A DNA stretch of 64,000 nucleotides from positions 26,547,729-26,611,728 of the forward strand of contig OV121096.1 in assembly GCA_921293015.1 (NCBI GenBank). The letters are read 5' to 3'. Below the pieces are notes generated by a model. It ran no database searches. It was given only the letters and a program-made list of their open reading frames with translations, and was not told where the DNA came from. This DNA is from Phorcus lineatus (lineage: Eukaryota > Mollusca > Gastropoda > Trochida > Trochidae). Numbering within the stretch: position 1 is the first letter of the stretch; every line of letters starts with the position of its first letter. Made by a program: the position numbers and the translations under genes. This document shows, one piece after another, positions 50,300 to 63,116 of the stretch.

Positions 50300-53200
50300 A
50301 CACTTAACATTATCGAAACGTCAAACCAACATAGGATAAAAAATCGGGAGAAAATGAAGATTTATTATGCCAGTCCATATTGCCACCAAGCTGGGGTTAA
50401 GCACGTTATCTGGCCTTGTAAACAATCCCCATATATCTCCCTATGATTCCGTCAATGAAGAAAGGGTAAGTCTCTGACTAACATAGACACTCTAAACCCA
50501 TCAATACCGCCTTCTGGCTTTATTTGTAGAGTGGGACAGGGAACCATCGGCGAAATTCTCACGTTGTCAGTATTTGATGTGTTACTCGTAAACTGCAATG
50601 CAATTTGCCATTTTACGCCCTGGAATGCTTTTTATAGGGTTTGATCGAAAGGATGAGGGAAAAGACCGAAAGAAAGGCATAGTGAGAGATGCGAGCCCCC
50701 CATCCCCTTTTAAACATGCCTGGATCCTATTATTTCGTGTCTCTGTTGATACAATGAAACCTTACCTTTGTGTTTATACATATAAAATAAAGGCAATTTC
50801 AGTTGGCTTCAACATAGTTTTTAAATTCTGTCTGAAATCAAAACTGACACTCTCAATGCATGTTTTTGTTTATTCCTTATTTTCTTTCTAAAAAATCATG
50901 TTGATAGTTCACCAGTAACAACATACCACGACCTTTGCTAAGTAGAACCGCTCGTTTGCAAGCCTGCTGAACTAAGTGACAAAGAAGATAGAAATCAGTC
51001 CTGAAATCAAATAACAGGAAGGCCATCGACATCCACGGAACGATTAAGGTTATAAAACAACATTAAAACGTTAAATGATCATAACGGACCCCTTTGGCTC
51101 ACTTTCAAAGTGACGCATATTCTGACGTCAACGTGCATTTGCAACATTGTCACGTGATATTTTCCAACTGTCCGTTGGTCGGACAAGCCTTGTAGTAAAT
51201 CACAGATTCAAGAGACATAAACAGTATCGATAAGGCGGTGGTAATGACCTAAATGTGGGATCGCACAACCAATTATAGCCATTATAGTTTAAGAGTGGTT
51301 GGCTTGTATTCTGAATGACATTTGATATGGCAATCTTTCCGTTTATGTTTTGACACTTATTTTTTTAACCAGTCAATCTCTTTAGGGTATGTATTGCGAC
51401 AGCTGTTCAAGTATTAAAAACTATGAAATATCATTTTAGTCTGTTTTCCGTTATACCTAAAACATTTATGTATTTCACTTTCCCTTCGGAAACAAAAAAT
51501 AGGTTTTACATATTTGTATTACAAAAACTAACATACGCCTTTGAGTAATGTATTCATATACTGTCGTTTGATACAAATATCCAATTCTATTTTCTAAACT
51601 ACAATGTTTCATATTTAATTGATGTGATGTAATGGTATCCTTACATAAATGTGAACGTAATGCAAAAATGTTCACCTACAAATTTACATTTAACAATTGC
51701 GTTGTCCACACGTCAGAAAAAGATATAACGATACACTTTTGAACTGAACCAAAATTTGAGGTGAGGTGCGCAATTATGTTTAAGTAAAACTCAGACGAAT
51801 TCATTGAGTTTATGACGAACATTCAAATTAAAACGTTAAAACGGATATAGCCTCTTGAATTTAGTTTCTACCAGAGAAGCATCGGTCATATGGGCAGTTT
51901 GACTTCTAGAAGGTATGCTATTCTTTTTGGTTTTAAAGCGCATGACTTGAGTTGATTTTAATAGACCCTATATAGCAAGTATAATATAGAAAATCTGTAA
52001 TGATAAAATGTCCGTACATGTTTAATATGTAATTACAGTCTGTTCTACACTGCCTTGTCGTACCGAAGCAAGGTTTTCCACACTCACTATTCTTTCTCAC
52101 ATTTTCAAATCTAATGCAACTAAAATGTTTCCTAGGTAATATGTTTAAAATAGATTTTATAATGATGATGTATAATCAATGTATATAAAAACATGAACTT
52201 CCATATGTTGTTCGTTTTCCCCAAAATAAATATCGTAAAAACGAGACACTTAAAACTTATAGACATTATCATGAGCGTCATGTGATCGAAAAGATAAACA
52301 ACAGTATCATTGTAAATCAGTTCAGAAATGAGACTTTATGAAGGTTTACAATCTCGAATTTGTATCCAAAACCGGACAATACAATCCGGCTACACGTTAG
52401 ACAAATTAAAAACGACAGGAGAACCAGAGAGAAGTTGATAGAGTTTAAAAGTTCAAAAAGTATCAATTGTCATTCACTTGCAGTTGGTTGAGTATTTGAG
52501 ATATTTTGAATTTATATGTATATGTATGTTATTTGCTACATGACAAAGTCACCTTCATTGCCTCGGAAAATAATGGAGTGCCTATAAATAAGACGGTCAA
52601 ATCGGTGTAATACTACGCTCCTGTTTAAAGGTCAACATGACTGTCCACTGGATTTGCGTGTCCCATCATTGGTCAATAACTAAATAATGGTGTATATGAC
52701 ACGTCTTATGACATTTCTAGTATCAGCAACTACATCGATATGAACGCAGAAAATAGCAAATAACTTGTCACTAGGCTAAATGTGCATGTTATTTCTAGGA
52801 GTCGATATGTCAATTTCATATCCAGAACCGATAAAGGTTTGGCCAGCAAATAATGAGCGGATTATTGTTAAATGCAAGTCATTTTCCGCACACCTTTGTC
52901 CTTTTCAGGAAATGGATTGAATGTCGGTAATAATATGCAATTAATTGATTGTCTTAATTGCTCGGGAAAGTTCGTGTTCACAGAGCAATCTGGTTTATTC
53001 CATCCAAGTTGTCGATTTTAGATATGATTATAATGGGTATCAAGAGTTACCCGATTGGAGGGACAATAATTATTTCTGCTTAGGTGAATTGAGGCATGAT
53101 AATGGATGCATTTCTTTGGTAAAATAGACCAATTACCATTATCATTCTTTACAAGTAGATAATAACATATATTTTGTAAGGTAACATGTAAAGCATTATT

Positions 53201-54633
53201 CTTGTATTAATTAATATTGTATTCAACCGTTACTTATTAGTTGATAATGTGTGATTTGTATAAGGATTTTCAAAATTAAAAATCGTCTGATGACATAAGA
53301 ACGATAATAATTTCTTCTGCCGTAGACAAAGCCTGCAGATCTACTTGAGTCGGTGTGGTTCTGTATCTTTTGTTTTAATATCGATCCAGTGAAACGTTAT
53401 ACTACTTTCTTTGCTATATATGTCGTGCGAAATGCCAAAGCTGAAATTCTTTAGCGAACACTTATTTTGTATAGCTGACATAGACGTATTCACTTTTAAA
53501 ATTTAGAATCTAGGTCATCTTCATTTTAGGTATCTTACTTTTTTAGCATTTTTTCAACATTTAAAAGAATGTAACCTCTCTTCGTTGTAAGACGGCAGAA
53601 GGAAATATGGGAAACTTTCAATCAATGGTCAGTCCAAATGATATTTCACCCTCTTACTGGCTTGCCATATCCTTTCGTTGATTTAAGCCAGACGGGTTCT
53701 ATATTTCGGAAAGTCGTCGCCAGAAAGTTCGACCCTGGAATTTTGTCTACGTGATGAAAGAACCATTCAGTTAATGTGGCAGTATCCATGGCCACCAGAC
53801 GTGCCTTGTCCAGAGAATTGGAACCATTTCTTGAATGGATGGTAAGGAAGAAACCTCAGGTTTCAGCACCACTTCATTGATGCAGACCGAAACCCCCGAC
53901 TCATTCATACCTTGCGTGGGCGAGAGATTATGTTCTATTTTTAATGAAGTTAATAAAAGTTTAAAGCAAGAAATGAAAAAAGTAAGCAATATGGTAAATT
54001 GAAATTTGGCAAAGGAGATTCTGGAAAGAGAATATGGGGAGTGTTTCTAGTTTCTTGTTCTAAGGTCTAGTCACACTGTTCAAAACTCATTCAGTTTGAT
54101 ATATATTACATTGCATGTTTATCTGCATAAATGGGAGTACCCTTTCAACTTTGTTTTTCTTGAAGATCCTTCGTTTTGAATAACGATTGTTACGGTGCAG
54201 TACATATATTAGAATAATTAAGAAGAGTTTTTCAGTAAAGCAAAAAAACTTTTAAAAAGCAATAATAGAAGAAGTTTTGCTTAAAAGAAGAACACTAATT
54301 AATATTTGTTAAAGTTTCGATTGCAGCTGTACTGTTGGTGTTAATGGCGATGTCACATAGATTTTTCCTTTGTCGACACCATCTCTCAGTTTTCTTCATA
54401 TTCAATTATCACATCTATTATGTTTGTATTTTCGAGACGATTCGCTGTATTTGCTGGCATGGCCCATTGAACATTCCTTTGCCGTAAGATTGCAATTAAG
54501 GATACTAAACGACCTATTTCCATTTTTACTTTTCTTTAAACCAGTGAATGACTTAGAATGAGATAGTTTTATACTAAAACATTCATGGGTTTAACAAGAA
54601 GTATAAATGGAAGAATGTTTGGAATTCTGTTTA
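50300..54633. other. Non-coding stretch, no gene seen
   Basis: Only short frames. The area around 50,340-50,560 and 53,620-53,850 is somewhat richer in GC and could hide short exons, but I see no defensible splice frame. One TGACGTCA lies at 51123-51130. Confidence 0.4.
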
Positions 54634-54899
54634 TAACCCGCCGTCACAAAGCAACCATAATTAACGACAGCTGAAATTTGCTCCATTGCTACTAACTCAC
54701 TATTATGAAGTCATTTGCAGCGGTATTACACTAATTAAACTTCACAAAGGCGGGTATTAACGATATTTCTTAACTACGAGGGCAATCATATTGGGGTTCA
54801 AAATATCCCTTTTTTCATTGTGACGTTACGTCATAAACAATGCTTTGACGTAACAGTTCGACTATGACGTAGCAATTGAAATGTGACGACGGCGGGTAA
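54634..54899. mobile_element. Small inverted-repeat element rich in TGACGT motifs
   Basis: The left end TAACCCGCCGTCACA is mirrored by the right end, whose reverse complement is TTACCCGCCGTCGTCACA. The 266 bp between have no coding role. The right half holds a run of CRE half-sites (GTGACGTTACGTCA, TTGACGTAA, ATGACGTAG). A GGCGGGTATTAA block occurs internally. It may be a MITE; the target duplication was not identified. Confidence 0.5.
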
Positions 54900-55363
54900 T
54901 CCGCTTATGCCGGGAGGTTTGGCTTTGATTTTGATTATTTTCTTCGCTAAATAACTCAGGTGATAAACAGAATATCATATCCGTGTCCGCTTTCGCTCGG
55001 GAAATACTTATGTTTAGGCACTCGTGTCGAAAACATAGAATGTCATGGACGCTCATATAATATCCTTTATGTAAGAAGTTCTCACGTGCAATGAATTTAA
55101 ACTTGCTCAATGAGTTCGCTTCGTGGTGTGGATAAAATAAATGAGTTTTACAATTTAATTGATCTACAAAAAACCGCTGGCACATTGGCGTTTGCTCAAA
55201 CGCAGGCGAAATAGTCAATGTAAACCTTCAATATTCCAGCAAAGTTTAGTCACGATGGTGTGCATCATTTAAGCTGATACTGACATATATAAATTTTATA
55301 GAGATTGTCACGTGTCATGTGTCACACTCCCTAATGATATCGTAGAATATCTTTATTACCGAT

Positions 55364-55364
<1 letters not shown>

Positions 55365-55395
<31 letters not shown>
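55365..55395 (+). repeat. Homopolymer of 31 C
   Basis: An uninterrupted run of 31 C residues in an AT-rich genome. Long poly-C can be genuine, but its exact length is prone to sequencing or assembly error. Confidence 0.95.
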
Positions 55396-55396
<1 letters not shown>

Positions 55397-57345
55397 TTTG
55401 AATCGTATGACAATATCTAGAAATGACCTGCTTCCCTTGTAACAGCCCGTAACCGTGATGTCACGAATAATTATTTCTTGACGTCAGAGACTCTAACAAT
55501 CGTTGATAGACGAACGTGATTGGTGAACATGTGCTCATATTAAAAATAAGACACTACGTACGTCTCACCCCATAGGTAATAATTGTTTAAAATATTATTA
55601 CTTTATCAGTAACTTAATCAAGCTAAATATTCGTTGAAATATCACACAAAATATTTTTCATAAAAACTGTTTACTACCATACCATCATTGATCGAATCAT
55701 ATCTCTCTAAAATAACGATGAAAGATTTTCATATCAGGAAATACTATTTTTTATTTCAACTCAACTCATCATCCTTGTACTAAGGTAAATTATTACATCC
55801 ATTTATGGCTTTATTGATAATAGGATATTCCCGTAGGTAGAAAATATTCTTGGTATAAAAATGTGTTGTTTGTAACAATCGTTTTGTCCATAGTTAACTG
55901 AGCAAATGAACTTAACGATGTTGGCCGTTTGCTTGTAAGAGAGGTTTGTATTTCAAAAATCAATATATGTTTTTCTGTTTGACCGTTATATGAAAATTTG
56001 CAATTCCCAGGTGTAATCTAATACATATTACCATTCATCAAAAATGAAGTGAAGAAAACAATTATCGTTTCACAGCAAATTTTATCCTTGAATAAGACAT
56101 ATTCAAAAAATAAGAAAAAAGGAATATAAGATGTTTAAGCTTTCACACCAAGGACGTAGAATGACGTCGCTTCAATTATTGTTATCATTTTTGTTTCTTA
56201 TATGAAGCTAGTATTGTCGAAACATTCCAATGCGTGTGTTCTTTACATTCAGCCCCGGGAAGATAATATTAGATACAAGTGAAGAAGAAAAATAAACCTT
56301 CAAATAAAACTTTTATAGATTTTAATGCTTATATATCATAACATTATTTTCATTTTGTCCAAGCAAAAACAAAACTTCCCTATTGTATTGATTTGGTTTT
56401 CATTGGCTTCAAACTTTCAAAATGTATCATTTCAGCTACATGTCTCAACTGATTGTCGACTAATACCGGTTTTTCCTTTAGAAAATCTTATAAAGAGGAC
56501 TGATATTGATTTAAAGCAGTTTTTCAAACTTCTGTATGTCAAGGTGTTTAAGACTGTCGAGAGCTTTTATCCTTTAGCCGTTGGCAATAATTGAATTACT
56601 TAAGATAAAGTTGACAAAGAAAATTTTCTGTAAGAAATACATGTAACATTCTTTATGTCGAATTACATTTTGAAGAAAACTGACGATCAAAAGAAAGGTG
56701 AACCAACATTGTTTTGATTTAAGGATAAAAAAAGTTACTTCTTTTAGATAAATCAATCATTGTTTCAAACATCGAAGCACTTAAAACTGACAAATGTTGA
56801 ACTTTGACAATCCAAAGTCAGCATGGTCAATTGGTGACAAACCTTAAGACGTGTACAATCATTATAAAGCTTTAAAATTGGTGGACGTTGTCACCATCCA
56901 CTGCCTTCGGAGCATGCAATTTTTGCAGCCATTTGGGGCAATAAGTTTATGCACCACACTCATCCATACTAGGTACCCATTCACAGCTGGGTGAACTGGG
57001 AAAATAGTCACATCATGGTGTTCAAATATAGTATACTGCAAGTTGCTATACATGCAACACGTTAGATTGTGGCCGCCAAAGGAATCGGAGGGGTTTTTTT
57101 TCGTACATAGGTTTGTGTACTGTATACTAACGGTTGCTACAACACTGGAAGAGTCTGCACACAAACAGGACTCCGCGGCGGCCTCTGTACTTCTGCATAC
57201 AGTGCATTTTGCCTACAGTCTAATCAAAATACTTTTATCCATCAGTGGGATTTGCTAACTAAGTGTAGGGAACGTGACACTTAATTGACAGTAGATAAAA
57301 TACACTGTAAGTAGAAGTAGACCATAACCGACTCCAAATCTTTTA
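55396..57345. other. Non-coding stretch, no gene seen
   Basis: No gene recognised; frames at 56325-56594 and 56862-57258 have no motif. One TGACGTCA lies at 55479-55486. Confidence 0.4.
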
Positions 57346-57435
57346 CATCCGGTAACAGGTGGGTTCGAACCCGGAACGTCACGTTCGCTTGAACACTGGC
57401 CAGACGCCTTTATCTGCTCGGCAACCACACACCGT
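57346..57435 (-). repeat. tRNA-derived SINE head (minus strand)
   Basis: On the minus strand GTGTGGTTGCCGAGCAG, then AAAGGCGTCTGGCC, then a perfect B box within CCGGGTTCGAACCCAC, the layout of a class II (Leu/Ser-like) tRNA. The acceptor arms pair only partly, so it is not a functional tRNA gene. The 3' flank contains CCGGATGTAAAAG, echoed in the next SINE as CCGGATGTAGAA. Confidence 0.55.
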
Positions 57436-57894
57436 TGAAATTGGTTTGTACAGCCACCAAATTAAAAGAATTTATTATCTACAATGGTCACAATTGTTTT
57501 TCAAAAGCACAAAATTACTTTATTGCATTAACAACAGCTTAGAATATCCTCCTTACACATAAAACAACCGTCTCATCTGATTTGAATGTTATTAACGGTT
57601 ACCGTACAAAACGTTCGAATACTTCTAACTTATAATATAGCTTCTGGTAAGTAACATTGTGACACGAAAACTGACCGAAGCTAAATTTAGACGTTAGCTT
57701 AAGTTAAGGAGGAAGAAGAATGAACTATTTTTGCATTGTGATGATACTTATGAATTATGTCCATAGGCATACAAGCTCGATAGTAAGCCAGCGCCCTATA
57801 TCCAACACTTTGATATATAACTGCTATAATCATGGGGGTTATTACTTAAAACCCTTATATTTAGAGTAAATATGGTGTTGAAATAGCACAGGCC

Positions 57895-58091
57895 TATTTA
57901 TGAAGCTTGATTACAAGAGGTGAAAGCTTTCGGGCACCATCGGATATTCTACATCCGGTAGATGATGATAAAGATACCTTTGCAGGTGTATTGTGGATTG
58001 CAGATCTATTGAAAAGGGCGAACGGGTTGTGATTATGATGCGGCCGGGAATCGAACCCAGGCCTGAGCCACATCCGCGCTGTTGAAACACC
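57895..58091 (-). repeat. tRNA-derived SINE with shortened head (minus strand)
   Basis: On the minus strand GCGCGGATGTGGCTCAGG is followed closely by CCTGGGTTCGATTCCCGG, that is, A and B boxes with the anticodon region deleted. The body runs through ACCGGATGTAGAATATCC down to about 57895. It directly abuts the LINE tail at 58101. The short frames on the minus strand here are by-products. Confidence 0.55.
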
Positions 58092-58100
58092 AAAAATCTG

Positions 58101-58550
58101 TTGTTCAAGAACGTTGGTAAAAAAACATTCAACTTGAATCAGCATATAACACATCTGAATATTTTCATCTCTGACTTAGATATTTTATTCTGTAACAGTT
58201 CAGCTAGCCTTCTGGTATCTCATATCATACTAATTGCTAAAAAGTATATACATATATCAAGTATTAAGAGAAACAAACTATCTATTGAGTGTTTTATAAG
58301 TGTTGTCAAGGATGTTTTTAATGTTGAAAAAATTATTGCACGTAAAAATAATGCATTACCATCTTTCAACATTAAATGGAGAGCCTTAAATAATGTTTTA
58401 CATTAGTTACCTTTATCTATATTTTATGATTGCTTTATCATTTTCCAAACTAGTGTTTGATATTTAATGTCTATGTATGCTATCAGATGTACACCCACCG
58501 AACTGAAATGAATAAAAAGATTTGAAAAAAACCCAAAAAAAACATTCAAC
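58101..58550 (+). pseudogene. LINE reverse transcriptase C-terminus and 3' tail
   Basis: The frame at 58101-58406 contains HIILIAKKYIHISSIKRNKL, then SIECFISVVKDVFNVEKIIA, then a KNNALPSFNIKW block. In molluscan and other LINEs a similar 'ILLxAKxYIyxxRxxxxxPSxxxFlxxLkxxxxxEKxIAxKNNKxxxFxxKW' pattern closes the reverse transcriptase (recalled, not searched). After the stop come about 100 nt, then AATAAAAAG near 58510 and an A-rich tail (AAAAAAACCC, AAAAAAAAC), the expected 3' end of a retrotransposon. The polymerase and endonuclease are missing, so this is a 5'-truncated insertion. The frame itself is unbroken, suggesting relative youth. Confidence 0.65.
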
Positions 58551-59994
58551 TCATGACATAGTGTTCAAATCATTGATGCAACGTTGCATTAAATACTTCC
58601 GGTCTTTAAGAAGCAATGCTTTACCCTGAATACGTACATATTTTTGAAAGAACTCACTAGGTAGATTATCTGAGTGCGGGTCGTTAGTATTATCTAGAAC
58701 TATGCATTATCTGTACATTCGTTGTATATACGAAATATTGGTTTGCAATTGTGCCTTTAAAGTGCAAATAATTTGATACATATGTGCAAATTACAGAATG
58801 AAGTATAAACTCTTTTTGCATTTCTATATTTGCTTTGTTTTGCCTATAAGTTTCCAATTGTTTACTAAGGCCAGACAAGCTGCACGAGGCTTCCATTAGT
58901 GAATTAACGTATTTTGTCGGATCGTCCTTCCTGACACTACAAGAATTGAAACCGTTTGGCTCCTTTTGGTCTCCAACCTGTACATTCAGAGCAAAAAAAT
59001 AGTTGATTGCAATTAAACTATCTAGTTAGTCTTACCGTTAAGGTTTATCCTGACTTGTGCCCAGTCACGTCAATTATTGCTTATATGCACACAGATATGA
59101 CAGACACGAAGGATTTAACCATTAACAAATCAGTCCCGATAGACTAACGTAAAAACACTTATGCTTGTATAAAGACTAATTTATATTTGTGTATAAAAGG
59201 TTTGTTTGTCCAAGTGAAATTGTTTGTTTAATGCAAAAAAACATGGGAAATTATTTTTATACAAAAGATTTTTTTTATTTGTTTCCGTAGTTAAGTACAA
59301 AAGTATACGAAACTCGCTTTAGCTCGATCAAATACCGCAGCAAGATCACTCGTTTCGTTAGACCCCGTGTGGTAGTCATTATATGTATTAATCTAACACT
59401 TCAAAGATTTAAAACGGTATTGTTAACGACAATTAGATATTAATCGTATTTCGTTTTGTATTTTTATGTTATCGCAACTTGTTATCTATTCACATTTTTA
59501 TTTCTTTTTATCTTGATGCATTGTTGATCTCAAAACTTTTATCAGAGCATGACATCTACCAGACGAGGTTTGGTAAAATTGTTCTAATAGTTCAATATAT
59601 ACGATCTTTTATTAATCATTCCCAATAAGTTTGATAAAAGACATACCCAATGTTGTATCAGACTAGAATTTGCTTTACAAGTAAAATTAATGATATGCTC
59701 AAAGAAGATAGGATGATAATTACGCCCATTACGTATGAACATTTAGTATTCTCAGCCATACCAACTAATGAAAGGTATGTACGTCTGTTAGCCCAATAGT
59801 GACGCACGCCAGTCACCCGGGGGCATTTACGTCAAAATCAATCAAAAGCAGGCTCAATTAACGTGTAAATATTTCTGAATACCTCATTGTTCAAACCTTC
59901 CCTCCCTTTCGGGGGACTAATGGCTTTAAGTGAGGCATGAACTCAAATCTTTTTCCTTTCTCCAAATAATTACGGCCTAATCTCCCCGTTTCAG
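58551..59994. other. Non-coding stretch, no gene seen
   Basis: No supported gene. Composition becomes more GC-rich from about 59,780 towards the candidate exon that follows. Confidence 0.4.
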
Positions 59995-60222
59995 CCCCTT
60001 GACGCGCCCCAAGTGGAACAAGCGTTAACGTCGTCCCAACGTCGTCATCTCGAGTCGATTAGCCCATGCAGAGAATCGGATATTGCTGGTTCAAAATGTC
60101 GCCAGTTGGAAAAAGGAAATAATCCCAGTGCCTCCTCACAGTTCCCTGTTTACGTGAAGAGCTTATGGAGATTGGCAAATGAATCGAATCTTTCACCTTC
60201 CAAATTGACGATTTCCACTTGA
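59995..60222 (+). other. Candidate terminal exon or chance frame, unrecognised
   Basis: After a good acceptor context (CTCCCCGTTTCAG at 59994) the frame runs 75 codons to TGA at 60222. It starts PLDAPQVEQALTSSQRRHLE and ends VKSLWRLANESNLSPSKLTI plus two residues. It is hydrophilic and GC-richer than its neighbours, and phase 0 is consistent. There is no ATG in this frame in the opening part, so it would be an internal or last exon. No upstream exon or family match was found. Confidence 0.2.
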
Positions 60223-60655
60223 TCTCCGGTATATGTATATTTAGAACATTCCTCAGCGCTCAAAGAAGCAATTTGGATTATGTCACGATATAGACGAACA
60301 GCAAGAGCTGAAGGCTTGACATTTAGCAAAGATAAAAAGCGTTATTTTCTTAACAACATGGTTATGTGGTATTTGAGTTAAGTAAACTAACCATTGATTT
60401 GATAATTAAGAGACCCGATGAAAAGGGGTTACATGGTGTAAATAATGTACGGAGGAAAATTCAGGCATTAGAAGAACAATTTGTATAGTTCTACCAAAAC
60501 CGTGTTTTATCGTTATTATCTAGTATAAGTACTATTCATCTTATTTGTGATTCATCAAATATAATACATGAAAGATAGCATATTTTCGGTTCGAAATTTG
60601 CCATGAATATATTTTAAAATCTAAAATAAGAGTTGAATTATCATAAATAGAATCT

Positions 60656-60792
60656 TCAACAATATCATTATCTTCACCATCTTCGTCATCACCACCGCCA
60701 TGATCATCAGCTGTTATCTGCTGTTATCAGTCCATCATCGTTGACGTCGTCTTCATCATCATCAGCAGTATCATCATCCTTGTTATTGTCAT
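60656..60792. repeat. Degenerate ATC/CATCAT trinucleotide tract
   Basis: Repeated ATCATC, TCATCA, CTTCATC and ATCAGC units, interrupted but clearly trinucleotide-biased. A GCTGTTATCTGCTGTTATC doublet lies inside. It is a decayed microsatellite. Confidence 0.7.
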
Positions 60793-60799
60793 GGTCGAC

Positions 60800-61942
60800 A
60801 TCGTAATAATTTTAATATTCCTTCATATAATTATCATAATTATGATAATAATTTTTAACAAAATATAAAGAAAATGTGAACATATAATAACATAACCTAC
60901 TTGTAAGACTTGTAGACTAAAGAGAACATAGGAACTCAAAATATTTACCTATAACTATTCAGCCACTGGTTTCTAACAGTAACTGAATTCACTAAAACAG
61001 GGAAATCTGTTTCAAAATAAGAAACTTGAAACAGAGAAAGTTATTTGCAGATTGCCGACTTACAAAAATTGAAATTACATACGAGTATATTTGAGTTTTT
61101 TAATCAAAGGATAGATTTAAAAAAAGAAAAATGATTTTAAGTTTTGTACAGTTCCTAATTCCTATTACCCTAGTTTTTAATCAACTGATCGAGTTAGCTT
61201 TTTGTAGCTTTTGTTACAATGAATTCTACCAAGCCTCAAAGTACTTTGAGTAACAAATTGACTATATTCAGTATAAACTAACTTACCAAATGTCTGCTGC
61301 ACGCCTGACCTCTTGTGTACTTACTTGCTCCTAATAAATAGGAAGGTAGTATAATGCTTATATTGAAATAAAGATTTTGTTTAAAGAATCGATAGGAATT
61401 CAGAATCAATTAGCATTTTCAAATTTTGGTAACAACTAAATATTTATTGTTATCGTCCTTCTCTATAGAATTCCTCAACCCTTTAAACATGTTGAAAGTA
61501 TGAAACTTCCTTAAAGATTATGTCTACCTGTGACCCAATTAACAAACCTGAAGTTTTGTAACATTTTGAAAATTGTTCTTTTGCAGTCACATGACAAAAC
61601 AATTTAAGATTTACTTCTAAGATATCGATTTTTTGTGTAAATTCAAGACAAAACTATCTTAAGAAGTCGACATTCTGTGCAAAATAATTCGTTGATATTT
61701 GATTTTTAACGAAAAAGTCTACGGCAGCATATAAACAATCCTCTTAACTACACGTTAGTACAGTAATTAATGGACTATAGACATTTCATTTGAAAGTATA
61801 TCTAAGCTTAGCTACATCGATTTAAATGCGTCACGATGGTTTTTGATAATCCAATGAACACAACGGTAGTGAACGAAACAATTTTGCACAACCTTTAAAC
61901 AAACATATCACCAACTCAAACGACATTACACAGTTACCAGTG
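60800..61942. other. Non-coding stretch, no gene seen
   Basis: AT-rich with no gene-like frame. A short palindrome-like ATAATTATCATAATTATGAT lies near 60828-60847. Confidence 0.4.
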
Positions 61943-62090
61943 ATGGATCCAGGAATTTTGAAAGGAGGGAGGGGGGTTTTCACCTTCTGAGCAGAGGTGA
62001 AGGGAACCCATGGGGGGGAGGGGAGGGGGGCGGGCACAAAATTTACGGTCGATTTAACTAACTCGAAAAACAACAAGGGGGGAGGGGGTT
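61943..62090 (+). repeat. G-rich repeat with G-quadruplex potential
   Basis: TGATGGATCCAGGAATTTTG is followed by three clusters of G runs: 61963-61976, 62012-62034 and 62077-62088. The middle one has four runs separated by single bases (GGGGGGGAGGGGAGGGGGGC then GGG), a canonical quadruplex pattern. The leading TGGATCCAGGAATTTT block resembles a repeat seen in invertebrate genomes (recalled). The minus-strand frame at 61831-62076 only reflects poly-proline from this G-rich tract. Confidence 0.6.
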
Positions 62091-63116
62091 CCGAATTATA
62101 TTTGAATATAAAAATGATTACAAACAGTTTTGTATATTCAAATATTTAAGAGCAGGTAAGTTACAACTTAACGACAGTCCACATATGGTTATGAAAGGCA
62201 AATATATGATGAAAAACCCTGAATCAATGCTTGAAAATCAATATTCTAGAAATGTGTGACTGGATCGTCTGTGCCCCTCGTCATTGTGAGATAAACAGGA
62301 AATCTCCGCTGTTGGAATTAAACCAATATTGCCCTGGGGTCAAGGGCTCTGACACATATTAGACATGCAATTTTAGCATCAACTCTCTTTTTTAAAACAA
62401 ACTTTTTTATAAGTCGGTAGGAATGGCGTGATACAGGCGCTTATTCTTTGAATGTCACATGTGATAATCATAACTATGAAAGAAAAGTTCCATAAATATG
62501 CTTAATCAAATCGAAGGACATCTTGATGAAATGGGCATTTGAACCAAATTTAGTCATTGAGAAAGGCGTGATGATACCAGAATATAAATCGAATTATTTT
62601 TTAGGAGTTCAAAACAGACAAATGTAAAATTCTGAATCTACAGTTGTCTACATATGCTGTTTAAGGTTATGAACTTTATCTGCTTGGCAATGCTTTGAAG
62701 GGGAGGATTTATCGGGGGAAATGTATGGAAACGAACTTACGAGGGGACATTTTGTTTATATACAAATAATAGTTCGTGGTTATGACATACTCCAGTTCCA
62801 ACATTTGACTGACTATAATAATGCTGCCACTCCCTGATTAAAACCTGGTATAGTAAAAAGCAATGATTCTTATACAGTTCCATTATCACTTTTGTAACTG
62901 AATTGATGTGGGACAAGTAAAATGTGAATAGGCCAAGAAAGGAATCGCACAGTAATTCAAAAAGAGAAAGAAGACATAAAGATACTAAAGGACACTGCGA
63001 GACAAGAAAGCCTTGAAGAACAAGGAATGTGTTGACCATTCGTATATTTGGTTATTTGATTAATTGTTGTTAGGTACCATTAAATGTTAATATAGTTTAT
63101 TATTCATGGGTGAGCA
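62091..63116. other. Non-coding stretch, no gene seen
   Basis: No supported gene. The minus-strand frame 62737-63039 (100 codons) begins in a plausible hydrophobic run but matches nothing known and I leave it uncalled. Confidence 0.4.

Noticed and set aside
54862-55218. 118-codon minus-strand frame
   Set aside because: Starts at TTG and its end runs into the inverted repeat at 54881-54899; no family match.
57346-57435. Functional tRNA-Leu/Ser gene
   Set aside because: The B box is perfect but the acceptor and anticodon arms do not pair well; better explained as a SINE head.
61831-62076. Proline-rich minus-strand protein
   Set aside because: The prolines come from G runs of a repeat.
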